A stretch of 64,000 nt of DNA from Cyrtodaria siliqua (GCA_037043455.1 JAWPHD010005564.1:62001-126000); one strand, 5' to 3'. Counted from the stretch's first letter, positions 46,601 through 58,299 are shown. The notes: generated by a model from the sequence alone, not told the origin. Made by a program: numbers and translations.

Positions 46601-48855
46601 TAACAATAGTAACATTCCTGTAAAGTTTCATGAAAATCCTTCAAGAAGTTTCAAAGGAGTAGTTGCCACAATTATTTCCTACATATCTCTGTGTAAACAA
46701 AGATGGCTTCTGGTGGCCATGTTTAATGTCAAATAAAAAATGTTTAGGACAATCTTCATGCTATGCCAGCCATTTTGTTAAAGGTACCAAATCAATAACC
46801 CATGGTAATCACAAAGTTGTACTTGTAAAATCTATTTTTAGCTGAGGTGGCCATCTTGAACTTCAGGCCGACCTAAGGATTACTTAGGACCTACGATACA
46901 TCAAGGACAATATTCTTGTAAAGTTTCATAAAAATTCATTAATTGGTTTTAGAGGAGTAGTCGTCACAAGTTTTTTCCTATATAGGAAATTGAAAGGAAT
47001 TTTGGTTAGGACCAACTACATGATATGCCAGTCATTTTGGTAAAAGTTCCAAATCAATATCACTCATGTTTTATGAGTAGTCGCCACAAAAATATATGTC
47101 AGGCCGTGGCGGCCATCTTGAATTTCCAGCCGACCTGAATTAGTGCTAGTATCAACTAGTCATCAAGAGCAATATTCCTGTAAGGTTTCATGAAAATCCG
47201 TCAAAAAGTTTCAGAGGAGTAGTCGCCACAAGTTTTTGTCCATGTAACTCTATGTAAACAAAGATGGCCGCTGGTGGCCATGTTTAATGTCAAATCAAAT
47301 TTAATTTTGTTGAGGACCAACAACATGTCATGCCAGTCAGTTTAGTAAGGTTCCAAATCAATACCACTTACGATTTTTGAAAAGTAGTCGCCACAAAATT
47401 GTATTTTTTAAATTTATCTTAGCCGTTGCGGCCATCTTGTATTTCCGGCCGAGCTGAAATTATGTTAGAATCAACTAGGTGTGAAGAGCAATATTTCTGT
47501 GAAGTGTCATGAAAATCCGTCAAGAAATTTAAGAGGAGTAGTCGCCATAAATGTTTCCTATATAACTCTGTGTAAACAAAGATGGCCGCTGGCAGCCAGG
47601 TCTGACATCGTATCGAAACGAATTTTGTTTAGGACCAACTATATGTCGTGCCACTCATTTTGGTAAAGGTTCCACATCAATATCACTTAAGTTTTTTGAG
47701 AAATAGTCGCCAAAATCTGTATTTCTAAAGTCTATATTTACCCGTGGCAGCCATCTTGAATTTCCGGCCGACCTGGAATTTTGCTAAGGATCAACTAGAT
47801 ATCATCAAGAGCAACATTTTTTTAAAGTTTCATGAACATCCGTCAACCAGTTTCAGAGGGGTAGTCCTATAAGGTTTTACTATATAACTATATGTAAACA
47901 AATATGGCCGCTGGCAGCCATGTTTAACGTCGAATCAAAACGACCAACATCATGTCATGCTGATCATTTTAGAAAAGTCACTTCAATATCACTTAAAATT
48001 TTCAAGAAGTAGTCGCTACAAAATTGTTTTTTGAAAATATGTTTTTATCTTTGGCGGCCATCTTGGATTTCGCATGAACATGATGTTTTTCTAGGATCAA
48101 CTAGACATTACGGGCAACACTCCTATACGGTTTCATAAAAATCGTTCAAGTAGTTTCAGAGGAGGAGTCGCTACAAGTTTTTGCTATAGAACTCTAAGTA
48201 AACAAAGATGGCCGCTAGCAGTCATATTTAACGTCGAATCAAAATGATTTTAGACAAGGACCAACATCATGTCATGCTGATCATTTTAGAAAAAGTCCCA
48301 TATCAATATCACTTATAGTTTTCAAGATGTAGTCGCTACAACCTTGTTTTTTGAAAATCAATTTTTAGCTTTGGCGGCCATCTTGGATTTCGCATCAACA
48401 TGATGTTTTTTCTAGGATCAACTAGACGTTACAGGCAATATTCCTTAAGGGTTTCATGAACATTTTTCAAGTGGTTTCAGAGGAGAAGTCGCTACAAGTT
48501 TTTACTATATAACTGTATGTAAACAAAGATGGCCACTGGCAACCATATTTAACGTCGAATCAAAACGATTTTAGATAAGGACCAACATCATGTCATGCTG
48601 GTCATTTTAGAAAAGTCCTATATCAATATCACTTATAGTTTCCAAGAAGTAGTCGCTACAATCTTGTTTTTTAAAAATCTCTATTTTTAGCTTTGGTGGC
48701 CATCTTGGATTTCGCATCAACGTGATGTTTGCTTTTGATCAACTAGACAATATGGGCAACACTCCTGTAAAGCTTCATGTAGTTTCAGAGGTGTAGTTGT
48801 TACAACAAAGGCTTGCGGACAGACGGACGGATGGACGGACGACGGACGCCGCACC
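46600..48855 (+). repeat. Tandem array of modules of about 320 bp ending in an ACGG run
   Basis: Each module contains AAAGATGGCCGCTGGCAGCC, a TCATTTTAGAAAAAGT block, GTAGTCGC(C/T)ACAA, GGCGGCCATCTTGGATTTC, ATCAACTAGACAT and a GTTTCATGAAAATCCGTCAA block. The GATGGC landmark falls at about 46702, 47259, 47579, 47904, 48208 and 48528, and the first interval covers a diverged module. The array ends in GGACAGACGGACGGATGGAC and GGACGACGGACG at 48816-48850. Dispersed repeats of this kind with ACGG tails are common in bivalve genomes, as I recall. Non-coding. Confidence 0.85.
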
Positions 48856-49000
48856 TCGGCATACGCTCTGCTGACCTGTGATCGGTACTAACTGGAATAA
48901 AATTTACAACTTTAAGCAACAGTTTAAGACACAAGATAAAACATGTCTTCATGTGTATTTTCGAACATGTAGTTTAAAACATATATAATAATTGTTATAG

Positions 49001-49114
49001 GTATCAGGTGAAGATCTGTGTTTCCGTGTGATTGGTGTTATCGGAACGGAGGCCCTGCCTTGGTACCAGTTACAAAAGTTTTACCGCGGGCTGAACATTC
49101 CATGTCAGAATCGG
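49001..49114 (+). CDS. Possible internal exon of a host gene (38 codons)
   Basis: An acceptor-like ATAATTGTTATAG ends at 49000, and a donor-like CGG|GTACGC lies at 49112-49120. Between them the 114 bases are exactly 38 open codons, reading VSGEDLCFRVIGVIGTEALP then WYQLQKFYRGLNIPCQNR. Residue composition is protein-like (Trp, Cys, Tyr present, balanced charge). The exon end overlaps the last ten bases of the minus-strand frame at 49105. I do not recognise the family and no neighbouring exons were found in the window. Confidence 0.3.
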
Positions 49115-50091
49115 GTACGCGTGATTGATTCTTTTTCTTGCGTACCATTGACATTTTGTTGGTTGTGTAAAAGAATATTAATAAACGTTTTAATAATTAG
49201 CTTGCCTTCGTTTTCTAATGGGACTAAATGTCTTTGAATGGAAAGATCCACATCATACCTCGAATCAACCCTCATGATATGCTTCACCACCCAAGATGGT
49301 AGCTTAATGCTGCAATCTGGTTCATACACATGTGTAATCCAGTCGTCCGACCACACGTTTTTAAACTCAGATGGGTAATAATTATTAAATATATCAAGGT
49401 GAGTTCTATGCACCATATCGTGAGTCAGAATATCAGTGTTTCCCTCATGACATGTCGGCCCGACTACGCCTACGTTCGGTGGATCGAACAATTTCAGTGT
49501 TGCAATTCCTAGAGATGTCCAATTTACTGTTTCAAAAATCGTATCATCATTTATTCGAACTAGGTAATCCATTCCATCGTCATATGCTTGTTTCGCAATT
49601 GTATTGACAGTTTTTACAAAATCTCCCTCTTTGACAACAACAGGCTTGATGCAAAATGATATATTTCTCAGTTCTTCAATTTGGTACTCCAAATAATCGC
49701 CAGCGTCAATACCGATGTATATTGTATAGTCATATTGTGCCTCCATTGTTTTATTGATAGATGGGATGCATGTTGCAACAATAGAAAGATTTGATAATTC
49801 TGGATTTGTTAGTTTTCGAGTTGTAGATGGAATTAAAATACCTATACGCGTTTTTTGATGCATCTCCTTTCTCATCACAGTTTCATGCTCGATTAAGCTT
49901 CTGTTATGAATTTGCCCTTCGTTTAGAAACAACGATTTTAATCTATTACCGAGACTTGATGGCTTTGCCACTTTCACTTTAGTATCAACAATTCGGACGT
50001 TCATGGAAACGTAGAAACAAGTAAGCATTAAGGCCGTACAGCAAGCTGTGATGAGCACGCAACGTTTGTGTAATCCCGCTGGAATAGCCAT
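49105..50091 (-). CDS. Intronless glycosyltransferase-like protein (328 aa, type II membrane)
   Basis: An intact frame. I choose the ATG at 50091, which puts one hydrophobic anchor at residues about 11-30 after a short basic N-terminus, the usual plan of a Golgi type II enzyme. An upstream ATG at 50193 would add 34 residues and a second hydrophobic stretch. The lumenal part has TRIGILIPST (81-90), YTIYIGIDAGD (122-132), YLVRINDDTIF (176-186) with an acidic NDD like the metal/nucleotide-sugar site of GT-A enzymes, GVVGPTCHEGN (208-218), HDMVHRTHLDIF (224-235) and WSDDWITHVY (247-256). Sequons are at Asn63, 113, 143, 190 and 315. I recall similar uncharacterised proteins in marine invertebrates. 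Glycosyl transfer is inferred from these motifs; donor and acceptor are unknown. No stop or frameshift, although it lies among repeats. Confidence 0.72.
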   Translation of the reverse strand: MAIPAGLHKRCVLITACCTALMLTCFYVSMNVRIVDTKVKVAKPSSLGNRLKSLFLNEGQIHNRSLIEHETVMRKEMHQKTRIGILIPSTTRKLTNPELSNLSIVATCIPSINKTMEAQYDYTIYIGIDAGDYLEYQIEELRNISFCIKPVVVKEGDFVKTVNTIAKQAYDDGMDYLVRINDDTIFETVNWTSLGIATLKLFDPPNVGVVGPTCHEGNTDILTHDMVHRTHLDIFNNYYPSEFKNVWSDDWITHVYEPDCSIKLPSWVVKHIMRVDSRYDVDLSIQRHLVPLENEGKLIIKTFINILLHNQQNVNGTQEKESITRTRF

Positions 50092-50209
50092 ATATAGTTG
50101 TACACTTGGGAAAAGTTGATCTGAGAATAATAAAACTAAGAAGTAGAAAACTAATATGTATCCGGTAGATGGAAATTTACGTACATGAATCAAGCAACTA
50201 TGTTACACA

Positions 50210-51150
50210 CTTGGTAAACGATAATCATCCGACACATGAATTTCAAACTTGCTATTATATATGACTCCTGAAGATGTGATGCTTAACACATAGTAAACGG
50301 TTTAAATCCGGCAAATTCGAACTCAACGTGTGGTAATTGATATAAATCCGGAAGATGCTTTGTTTCAAAATTGGTAAATACTACGAATTGTGTAGAGGTT
50401 AAGATTTCGTATGGAAACCGAGAGGAATCTATAATATGTGAAATAGTGCACACACACGGTATATTATTCCGGCATATGTGTAATAGCACACTTGTTAAAT
50501 TATGAAAATATCAGCATCGAAGTTTCAGAAATCTTTCAAATCCATCATTTGATTTTGCAGAGTGTTTGGTGCAAATACGTTCCTGTGTCTTCTCATGACA
50601 TGTTTCTTACAATCAAGCCTATACACACAAAATAAAAATAGTATTTTAGTATCTCGCACTCTAAAAACGAACAGCATTTATTAGAAATGTAATACATATG
50701 CTATCTAAATGAGAACTTATGTTTCATTTAAACTATCAAGAAAGCACTAATTAATATTTTGTTTATGTAACACTTAAAGTTTGACTTCAAGAGAAATGTA
50801 TTTAAAGTTATCGTGGGCCAAGCGCCATTGCGGTTCCTTGATGCCAATTCATCCTGAAAACAATATTACAAAGAGTTTATCTTGTCTTGCATTCAGATTC
50901 AATTATTTCATGTAAAATGTTTTAATCCCATGTAATAAATATTGTTTTTATTATTGAAACAATGTATTACCTTAGGTCTTAAATAAAGTATTGAACACAA
51001 AATGAACACTATAATCAGAATCGTACCGGTATATAATCCATCCGTTTATATGAAAGTTCAATATAAAACTGTCCAAAAGTAATGTATCGCCAAATGATAA
51101 CCAGACAAAGGTGGTTACTGACTACGCAAAGCAAATTCATTTATATAACA
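50210..51150. other. Non-coding stretch upstream of the glycosyltransferase-like gene
   Basis: It would hold the promoter of the minus-strand gene. No clear TATA or element boundary found. The 68-codon frame 50489-50283 (minus) has no recognisable domain. Confidence 0.35.
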
Positions 51151-51390
51151 TACGAGGGCCGTTCAAATATTACGTAGACTTTTTTTAATAGTTAATACAC
51201 CTTTACAAATCAAGTAATTAAATTATATGGCAATAAAGGTTTATATTTACACTTTCATATTAGTAAATATTATGAAATTATTTGAAACAGATTTCAAGTA
51301 GAACGAGATTTTATAACCCCACTGTAGCCGCCATGGAGCATGTCATTTGTGTGCTATGACGTCTCCTTGATAACCAACAACAACCTAACG

Positions 51391-52045
51391 TTGTAGCATG
51401 GTCGGTGACATTTCCTTTGATGAATGCAGAGCATTAAATCGTTTAATTTAGGGTAACTAAAGGGGCGTGGCTATACCATACTACAACTACCGGATATTGG
51501 AATTTAGAGTACGGTCAATATGACGTCACAGTGTTACTAAGTAATAGATAGAGTCTGGTGTCAGCTCGTTGGCTTATTTAAACACCGAGATGGGCGTAGC
51601 CCATGGTCTCAGCTCGTTGGCTTATTTAAACACCGAGATAAACACCGAGATGGGCGTAGCCCATGGTCTCAGCTCGTTGGCTTATTTAAACACCGAGATG
51701 GGCGTAGCCCATCGAGGTGTTTAAATAACCAACGAGCTGAGACAGACTCTATCTTTTTTGTAGCATGGTGTGCTTATTAACACTGTGACGTCATACTAAC
51801 CGTACTCTAAATTCCAATATCCGGTAGTTGTAGCACGGCATAGCCACGCCCCTTTAGTTACCCTAAATTAAACGATTTAATGCTCTGCATTCATCAAAGG
51901 AAATGTCACCGAGCATGCTACAAGTACACCATGCTACAAAAAAGATAGAGTCTGTCTCAGCTCGTTGGTTATTTAAACATCTCGATGGACTACGGTGTTT
52001 AAATAAACCAACGAGCTGAGACCAGACTCTATCTATTACTTATAA
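51391..52045. mobile_element. Foldback element nested in the mariner-ended element
   Basis: Arms 51391-51560 and 51762-51923 are inverted copies (TTGTAGCATGGTCGGTGACA at one end, its inverse at the other, with TACCGGATATTGGAATTTAG inside). The centre has three direct units starting TCAGCTCGTTGGCTTATTTA (51561, 51609, 51669), one with an extra 12 bases, and a GATGGGCGTAGCCCATC palindrome. A further inverted set (51940-52040) repeats GAGCTGAGACCAGACTCTAT on the outside. Confidence 0.8.
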
Positions 52046-52750
52046 GTGATGAAACATATTATAAATAGTAAACTTTGTTGATGGATTATTGTATTATTCA
52101 TGGTTTGCACTAAATACATAGTGTACAGCATTGCTGGATAATCATGTTTTGTAAGTATATCACAGCTTCAGAAAGAGATCATATGAATTCGATCGAGTTT
52201 AGCATAAATATTAAATGTATTTAGAAAACAAACAGCATTCCAAAAGACATATTTATTTAATATTTATTGGTATTCTTAATGTATTAACACATATAATTAC
52301 TTTGAAGAAAATGTGTAAGATTTTAAAATTTGAAGTTTTGTATTTAACAATTTTATTAACATTCTTGCTTTATTAAATGTTAATATTATTTAATATTTTA
52401 TTAACATTTTATTGCTCGTACTTTTTCTGACGTCATATATTTCAAATTAAATGCAAGGAATAGTGCGTGTTCTTATTTATATTTATCTTAGTTCGCCTTG
52501 TTCAATATTCTTACAATTTCATAATTGCAATTTTAAAATACCAATGACAATGCTGCTTTAGTTTTATTTGCCAACGATTTTTCTTTCATTTATTCATTCC
52601 GAAATGCAGTTATAAAGTAATGACGTCGCATTTTGGACTGCTCCGTAGATGAGTTTCTAGCCCTGTTAGATCATTCACTGCAATATAACAAGACAAGGTA
52701 TCGATTTTTTTGTTTAAATCATTTGATTTCTTATGAGTTGGATTACAATA

Positions 52751-52932
52751 TACAGTCAAACCTGTGTTAGTGGTCACCTCTATTAAGCAACAACCTGTCT
52801 TATGCAGCCACATTTTCTATATCCCGTTTAAACAATGTTAATGTAAATCAACCTTTAGTAAGCAACCACCTGCCTTTAGAGGTCACTATTGATCTTTCCC
52901 TTGAGTGGCTGCTTAAGACAGGATTGACGGTA
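52751..52932. mobile_element. Small MITE, about 180 bp (TACAGTCAAACCTGT type)
   Basis: Starts TACAGTCAAACCTGTGTTAG and ends GACAGGATTGACGGTA, with TA at both edges. The interior repeats the phrase AAGCAACCACCTG / TTAAGCAACAACCTG. These ends are a familiar mariner-derived MITE terminus in invertebrates. Confidence 0.75.
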
Positions 52933-53009
52933 CATGAATCTGGAAGGTTTACGCTAAACAATGAATGCAATATCTAAAAAGTCCACGTATTATTTGAACA
53001 GCCCTCGTA

Positions 53010-53800
53010 TACACCGGTTTAAGAAGTCGAGTTATTGATTTACATTCATGGATTTTTTTTATAATCATAAACATCGGGTCTATAAAATTGGGAAATCAAG
53101 TTAGAGATATACTGGTGCAGTCATATGGAACTCGATAACTCCTTCAAATTGTATTAACATTTTAGACACAAAGTTAAGATATTAATGTTTTTAAAATGCT
53201 TAACTTAACAGCAAAGGTTTGGAAATGTAAAAAGGGTCAAATGACTGCACATTAAGATCAATAAATAAAAACATAAATTTCGTAAACCGGACTTGATTTT
53301 CAATAAATTATGTTGAATAAATAGTGCAGTGGTTGGGTGGTTTGAACACATGTAAATTTTATATCGGTTATTGCGTATGAACATGTTATTCCATGAGAAA
53401 AGAGGCCCGACAGGAGGTTTTCTGGGATTTATTATAAGTTTACGTAAAACATTTGTTTACCAATGAATATGCACCCTTATGTGCATTTCAACATATTTAT
53501 ATCCAAACTTTGTAGTAGTATCCAGGCTTTTCCAATACCTTTTATAAAATATCCTTTTTTTAATGGATAACGGAAAGCCAATATAGTACACGTTTTTAAA
53601 ATTACTCAAATCAATTTTCAAAAAATATTAAACGAGATTAAACTTGTTTTCAGTGAGATGACTCTATACTCGTGATAATATAATCGTTTCAAACTTCCCT
53701 TAAAATCTGTGTATACCGTCTAAATATATGGCATCTGAGCGGGTATTAGACCTGTACAACTAACTACGGTAAAGATTACGATACGGAATACCGACTAAAA
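53010..53800. other. Non-coding AT-rich stretch
   Basis: No gene or element recognised. Confidence 0.35.
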
Positions 53801-53834
53801 CTATGGTGTAGGATCGGGGTCAAAACTACTGATG

Positions 53835-54090
53835 TAGGTGCACCTGTAAAAAAGTGTAGGTGCACCTATAAAAAGTGTGGGTGTACCTATATATTGTATG
53901 GGTGCACCTGTAAAAATGTAGGTGCACCCATAAAATTGTAGGTGCACCCATAAAATATATAGGTGCACCCACACTTTTTATAGGTGCACCTACACTTTTT
54001 ATAGGTGCACCTACAATTGTACAGGTGCACCTACACTTTCTTTTTGACCCCCCATAATTAGACGTACGCACAAAAGTATCGGTGCACCTA
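53835..54090. repeat. Left GGTGCACC array
   Basis: About ten GGTGCACC-type sites with TATAAAAAGTG-like spacers; one site is degenerate (GGTGTACC), and the last (near 54082) stands apart after GACCCCCC. The spacer direction changes near 53960, so the array is itself partly a palindrome. Confidence 0.9.
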
Positions 54091-55215
54091 TACTTTTTCC
54101 ATTTGAAATGACCAATCAGATTGCCGCTTACAAAATGGATATGATCATATTTTACTGCGGTATGTGTGGTGTCGCGTGAAGATTCCACGTTATGTGAGAA
54201 AGGTAAATTATCTGCTTTCACTGTCGATGTATTATAATTGCAAATACTATTGGATGTGCAAGCCTAGAAATTGTTGATAAAATGTAAACATAAATATAAA
54301 AAAAAATGAATTAAACATAAACAGGGTATTATTTACCCATTGTTCTGGTATATATAAGACAATGCGCGAACATGTAAAGGAGTGGGAAGAAATGAGATAA
54401 CTCGACATCAAATAAATAAGAGAGAGAGAGATATATATAGAGAGAGAGAAGGGTTTGAAATATAAAATAACGCGTGTGTGTGTGCGCGTGCGTATGTGTG
54501 TCATTCTACGGTGTAATTTGTATATACATACTGTCCATTTGTATATATGCTGCGACACTAGAACACCACGCCATAGTATATGATAATCCTCCAAGTGATA
54601 TCTTCTGACACTGGCTATGTGTGCACTTTAAAACATAGTCACACAACATTATCACAATAAAAATTCCAACATCCAAAAGGTGTGTGCTAGAAGATAATCT
54701 CTTATTTTACATTTGAAATGCTACTAACTCTTACACAACCTTCATCAACTTAGAATAACAACCGTTTTCACTTGATTTATGACAGATGTTGTAAAACATT
54801 TCCATCTTTCACACCATCGTTAGGATGATTCCGAGCTAGGCCCTTCCTCACCTCAAAGTTCCATTCCAGTTGTACACGAGGTATTGCACACATCTTGACA
54901 CGAGATTTCATCATTTATGACAGGTGTTCTAAAAACATCCGCTTACACCTATGGACATACGCCATCTCCAAAGGTGCTTCCTATTTGGACCCTCCCTCAT
55001 CCAAAACTACAATCCTATGAGTACCTTAACATTTGACACGAGATATATTGAGGTGATTATTGCACCCGTCTTGACACGATATTTCTGGATTTATGACAGG
55101 TGCAAACATACACTTTAATCACCGTCAAGGTGATGCCTATTTGGCCCTCGCATTTAAACACAATATCATAATGTATTTGAATGCTTGTACAAAAAGACCA
55201 ACGTTTTTAAACATA
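54091..55215. other. Interior of the 4.7-kb element: non-coding
   Basis: Holds AG and GT simple-sequence runs (54419-54449, 54474-54500). It also has loosely repeated text around CACGAGAT, TTTATGACAGGTGTTCTAAA and CCTCCCTCATC (54770-55110), three diverged units of about 150 bases. No gene. Confidence 0.5.
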
Positions 55216-55220
55216 TTATA

Positions 55221-55440
55221 GGTAGCGCCGTGGTGTAATGGTTAGCATTGCGGCTTAGTAACCCAGGGATCGCGCGTTCAATCCCAGCCAGGACCGAATT
55301 TGGGTTAATTATCGAAATATTTCAAAAGTATTTCCTACCTTACCAGTCCTTCGGATGAGACTTTAAACCTAGGTCTGCTCGCTAAAATGCTTAGTGCAAT
55401 ACAGCGAGGATAAATAAACGCTTATACACACAAACATTGT
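55221..55440 (+). mobile_element. tRNA-derived SINE
   Basis: The head GGTAGCGCCGTGGTGTAATG carries an A-box, and the B-box is GCGTTCAATCCCAGCC near 55274-55289. The body has CCTTCGGATGAGACTTTAAA and CCTAGGTCTGCTCGC, and the tail is AATAAACGCTTATACACAC-like. Confidence 0.8.
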
Positions 55441-55549
55441 TATTAATGTACACAGCCGACATCTCAACCCGAGTCTAAAGAGCTAGTTTAGAAATGAAAT
55501 GAAAGATTAAGAACAGTTGACGGCAGCACATTTTAGAGTATATATGAGG

Positions 55550-55668
55550 GTCGATATTTTAGTTGTGGACGCAGACCCATCCACTTTATCCTGGGCAAAA
55601 CCAGTACTCTTTACTTCCCGTATCCGTAAGAATCAATAGTTAAGAAGCTCTGTGACGAAGCTTACTTA
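55550..55668 (-). mobile_element. 3' part of a SINE like that at 28.7 kb
   Basis: The stretch around GGACGCAGACCCATCCACTT and CCTGGGCAAAACCAGTACTC parallels 28640-28690 (GGAGGCAGACCACCCACTTG, CCTGGGTAGAACCAGTACTA). The tRNA head is missing. Confidence 0.55.
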
Positions 55669-55669
55669 A

Positions 55670-56083
55670 AGGGAATGTAGCGACACAGCCGAACCATCTT
55701 TATTATTGAGAGTTCTGAAAAACTTGAATAAGGGTGAAAGAATTAACAAAATCGGATAATAAACAAAGAAGATATGAGCATTTGAAGTTTCAGTTGAAAC
55801 GGATATGGAAGCGGCCATTTTGAGAGCTATGATATCACGGTTCTAAATGACCATATATGGAATATTTATAAATATGAACATTTACTGATTTATAGGGGGA
55901 AAATGACAGCAAATGTATGAAAATTATGCTTTATATGACCAGTAAAAAAATGCATTCATTTGCAGTGATTTTCTTCGTTTTAAATGATATTTATCAATAT
56001 TCCATATATGGTAAATAGAACTATGACGTCATAGTTCTAAAAATGGTGGCTCCCATATTCGTTTTAGAACAATCTTTAAAGGG
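55670..56083. mobile_element. MITE-like foldback element, copy 2 (right end truncated)
   Basis: Begins TAAAGGGAATGTAGCGACAC like the 33.3-kb element and follows it inward, in the reverse sense, to about 56083. There it stops within the arm at AACAATCTTTAAA and runs straight into the next repeat. Confidence 0.8.
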
Positions 56084-56275
56084 AGTACATCAGGCTTTTC
56101 ATGGGGGTCTAGGTGTCCGACTTAAAATTGACAAATATTAATATTTTCTATTCTACATGGCCAAAACATAATGAATGAGCCTAAACAGTATCCATTATTT
56201 GCAAAGAAATTCATTCTGCACAGTAATACATGCTATCCTAGTTGACGCACCAGGGTTAATTTCAGCATTTTACGT
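56084..56275. mobile_element. Half of the small element seen at 13.4 kb
   Basis: GGGAGTACATCAGGCTTTTC through CTATCCTAGTTGACGCACCA and AGGGTTAATTTC is the reverse complement of 13393-13575, with small changes. Only one terminus is present. Confidence 0.7.
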
Positions 56276-56945
56276 CCGATTCCGTCCTGTCTATATGGTG
56301 TTTTCAAAGTTTAGAAAGTTTATTCTCAACCATTAGGGATATTGTAAAACAATTTAGTTTGAACTCTGTGAGAAAAGCACTTTTGGGATATATAACCTGA
56401 TCGGGTTTATTTTACAATCATCATACATCACGTTCATTGATTTCTATATGTACGGTATATTATATCTCCGTATTGGGTTTCAAAAAAAGGTATCTGATAG
56501 GTCACGTACGATGTCTTTCAATGATGTAGGAAACATAAAAAGAGTTTATTCCACCGTATGATAAATCAGCAAATTGAATTGAAATGAAGCTCTGTCACAT
56601 TTATTCTACATTATTTGAACGGCCACTCATTTGTTTTACGTGGAATACCTAGAACTGTATTAATCCATGCTCAAGGATTGAACTTATGCCCAAAATTTTA
56701 AACCTGGCATTGACTGAATAGCCCCTAATTTCTTAGAGAGACAATATGGCGGAATATATGCATTGGTCCAATATAAATTCAACGGAGTCGATGAGCCCAT
56801 TCTCCTTAGGAATTAGGACTCGATTTGGCTTGATTTAACGACCCGTGCTCCATTCAATGATTGAATCTGTCATTTATTAGTATACGGTATCTAGTTCATC
56901 AATTAACCATTAGTACAGACTTACACGTCTGAAATTCTTGTCAAC
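56276..56945. other. Non-coding stretch
   Basis: No gene or element recognised. Confidence 0.35.
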
Positions 56946-56949
56946 CACG

Positions 56950-57190
56950 GTGCAGCGGGGGTGGCTTTGGATCATATGCTGGAGGTCGTGGGCTCGATCC
57001 CCGGCCGGGTCACACCAAATACTTAACAAGTAGCTCCATTGCTTGACTCTGATGCTATAAGTGTAATGCTATGACTGGTCGGTCCGATGTCAGTTTAATG
57101 TGATTGGATGAGTCATGGCATGTGCCTACGGCGCGATCATCTTCCATATATATGTACTATTTATACACGCTGCATGTACGAGTACTTAGC
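56950..57190 (+). mobile_element. tRNA-derived SINE
   Basis: The head GTGCAGCGGGGGTGGCTTTG has a weak A-box, and a clear B-box GGGCTCGATCCCCGGCC lies near 56989-57005. A body of about 180 bases follows. It is less tRNA-like than the SINE at 55.2 kb. Confidence 0.6.
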
Positions 57191-58299
57191 GTATTTGAGC
57201 ATATTTGGTCAAGTTTACTAATACACAGGTTTTCAGTATACATTCTTACATATTGATAATAATATTCTGATTACGAAAACATTTATGTTTTATCATTTTA
57301 CATCAGTTTATGTAACATCTCGTTGTGATATAATCACAATAAATTATAAATAAATCTCTATTCATTTAACGAACTAACTTGCATAATATTATGCAAATAC
57401 ATGCTCAATTATGCACACGGCTGTTCATTTGATGAACTAACATCAATACATTGACCATCACAGAAGCAGACTAACTCACTAAGTAATTCTGGTCGGTAAC
57501 AGCTGGTTCATAACATGAGGACATGTGTCTTGCCACACTCTGTTGGGTTTGGCATATTTAGCATGTGATCTCCAAATCAGTAACTGATATGCACATTTGA
57601 TAGATGAAGTAAACAACTATCATCTGTTTCGGGGAGGTGGGTAGGGGTAAATTATGTGTAAATAATCTAAATAATAGCTTTATAAATTATAAATAATATT
57701 TCAGCAGAACGTGTAAACAAATACACGGCCCGTCGTAAAGAAAAAATCCATTGATAGTGAGTCGTTAAAAAGCTTATTTCTCATTTATCATAGCATTTGT
57801 CGAAATAATTGTTCGTTATGTGCATTTTTTTTTAGATATGGAGTGAATTTCTTTAGCGAGAAAACGGTTTTCATAAGTTATAGATACTTTTTCATTAAAA
57901 TGTGTGCTACCACGCCAACGCCACATTAAATTCACACGCGTGGACTATCAGTAGGGCGTGTGTTACCACGCGACACCGGTCAGTTCCGGTGTTTCATCTC
58001 CGTTACGGTCCGTTTCCGTCCGTTAGGGTGGATCGTACCACCGGTTTAGTTGTTTCGGTTATGGAAATTAAGTAATAATTACATTTTAAAAAGTAGTTTA
58101 TATGTGCATGATAAGATTATATAAAACAAGTTTAAAATAATTATTAAGGATTGTTATTTTGTCATTTTGCAATTGTAGAATTGTATATTGTTACGATAAA
58201 ATATTGAAGAAGTTTTTAATTTAACCCCGTAACTACAATGTCTCAGTCTGTAACAAGGAATTTGATTGGACGAGACTTTTGACCCTGTTCATTAACAAT
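57191..58299. other. Interior of the 4.7-kb element: non-coding
   Basis: A GC-richer patch at 57900-58045 has several CCGGT/ACCGG and TACCACGC motifs (CGACACCGGTCAGTTCCGGT). No frame or element recognised. Confidence 0.4.

Larger units (their letters stand above)
51151..53009. mobile_element. Mariner-ended non-autonomous element (about 1.86 kb)
   Basis: Left end TACGAGGGCCGTTCAAATAT and following TACGTAGACTTTTT; right end the inverse, AAAAAGTCCACGTATTATTT then GAACAGCCCTCGTA, with TA on both outer edges. This CGAGGGC(C/T)GTTCAAAT terminus with a TA target is typical of mariner/Tc1-like elements. There is no transposase frame inside; the interior carries a foldback element and a small MITE. 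Confidence 0.75.
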
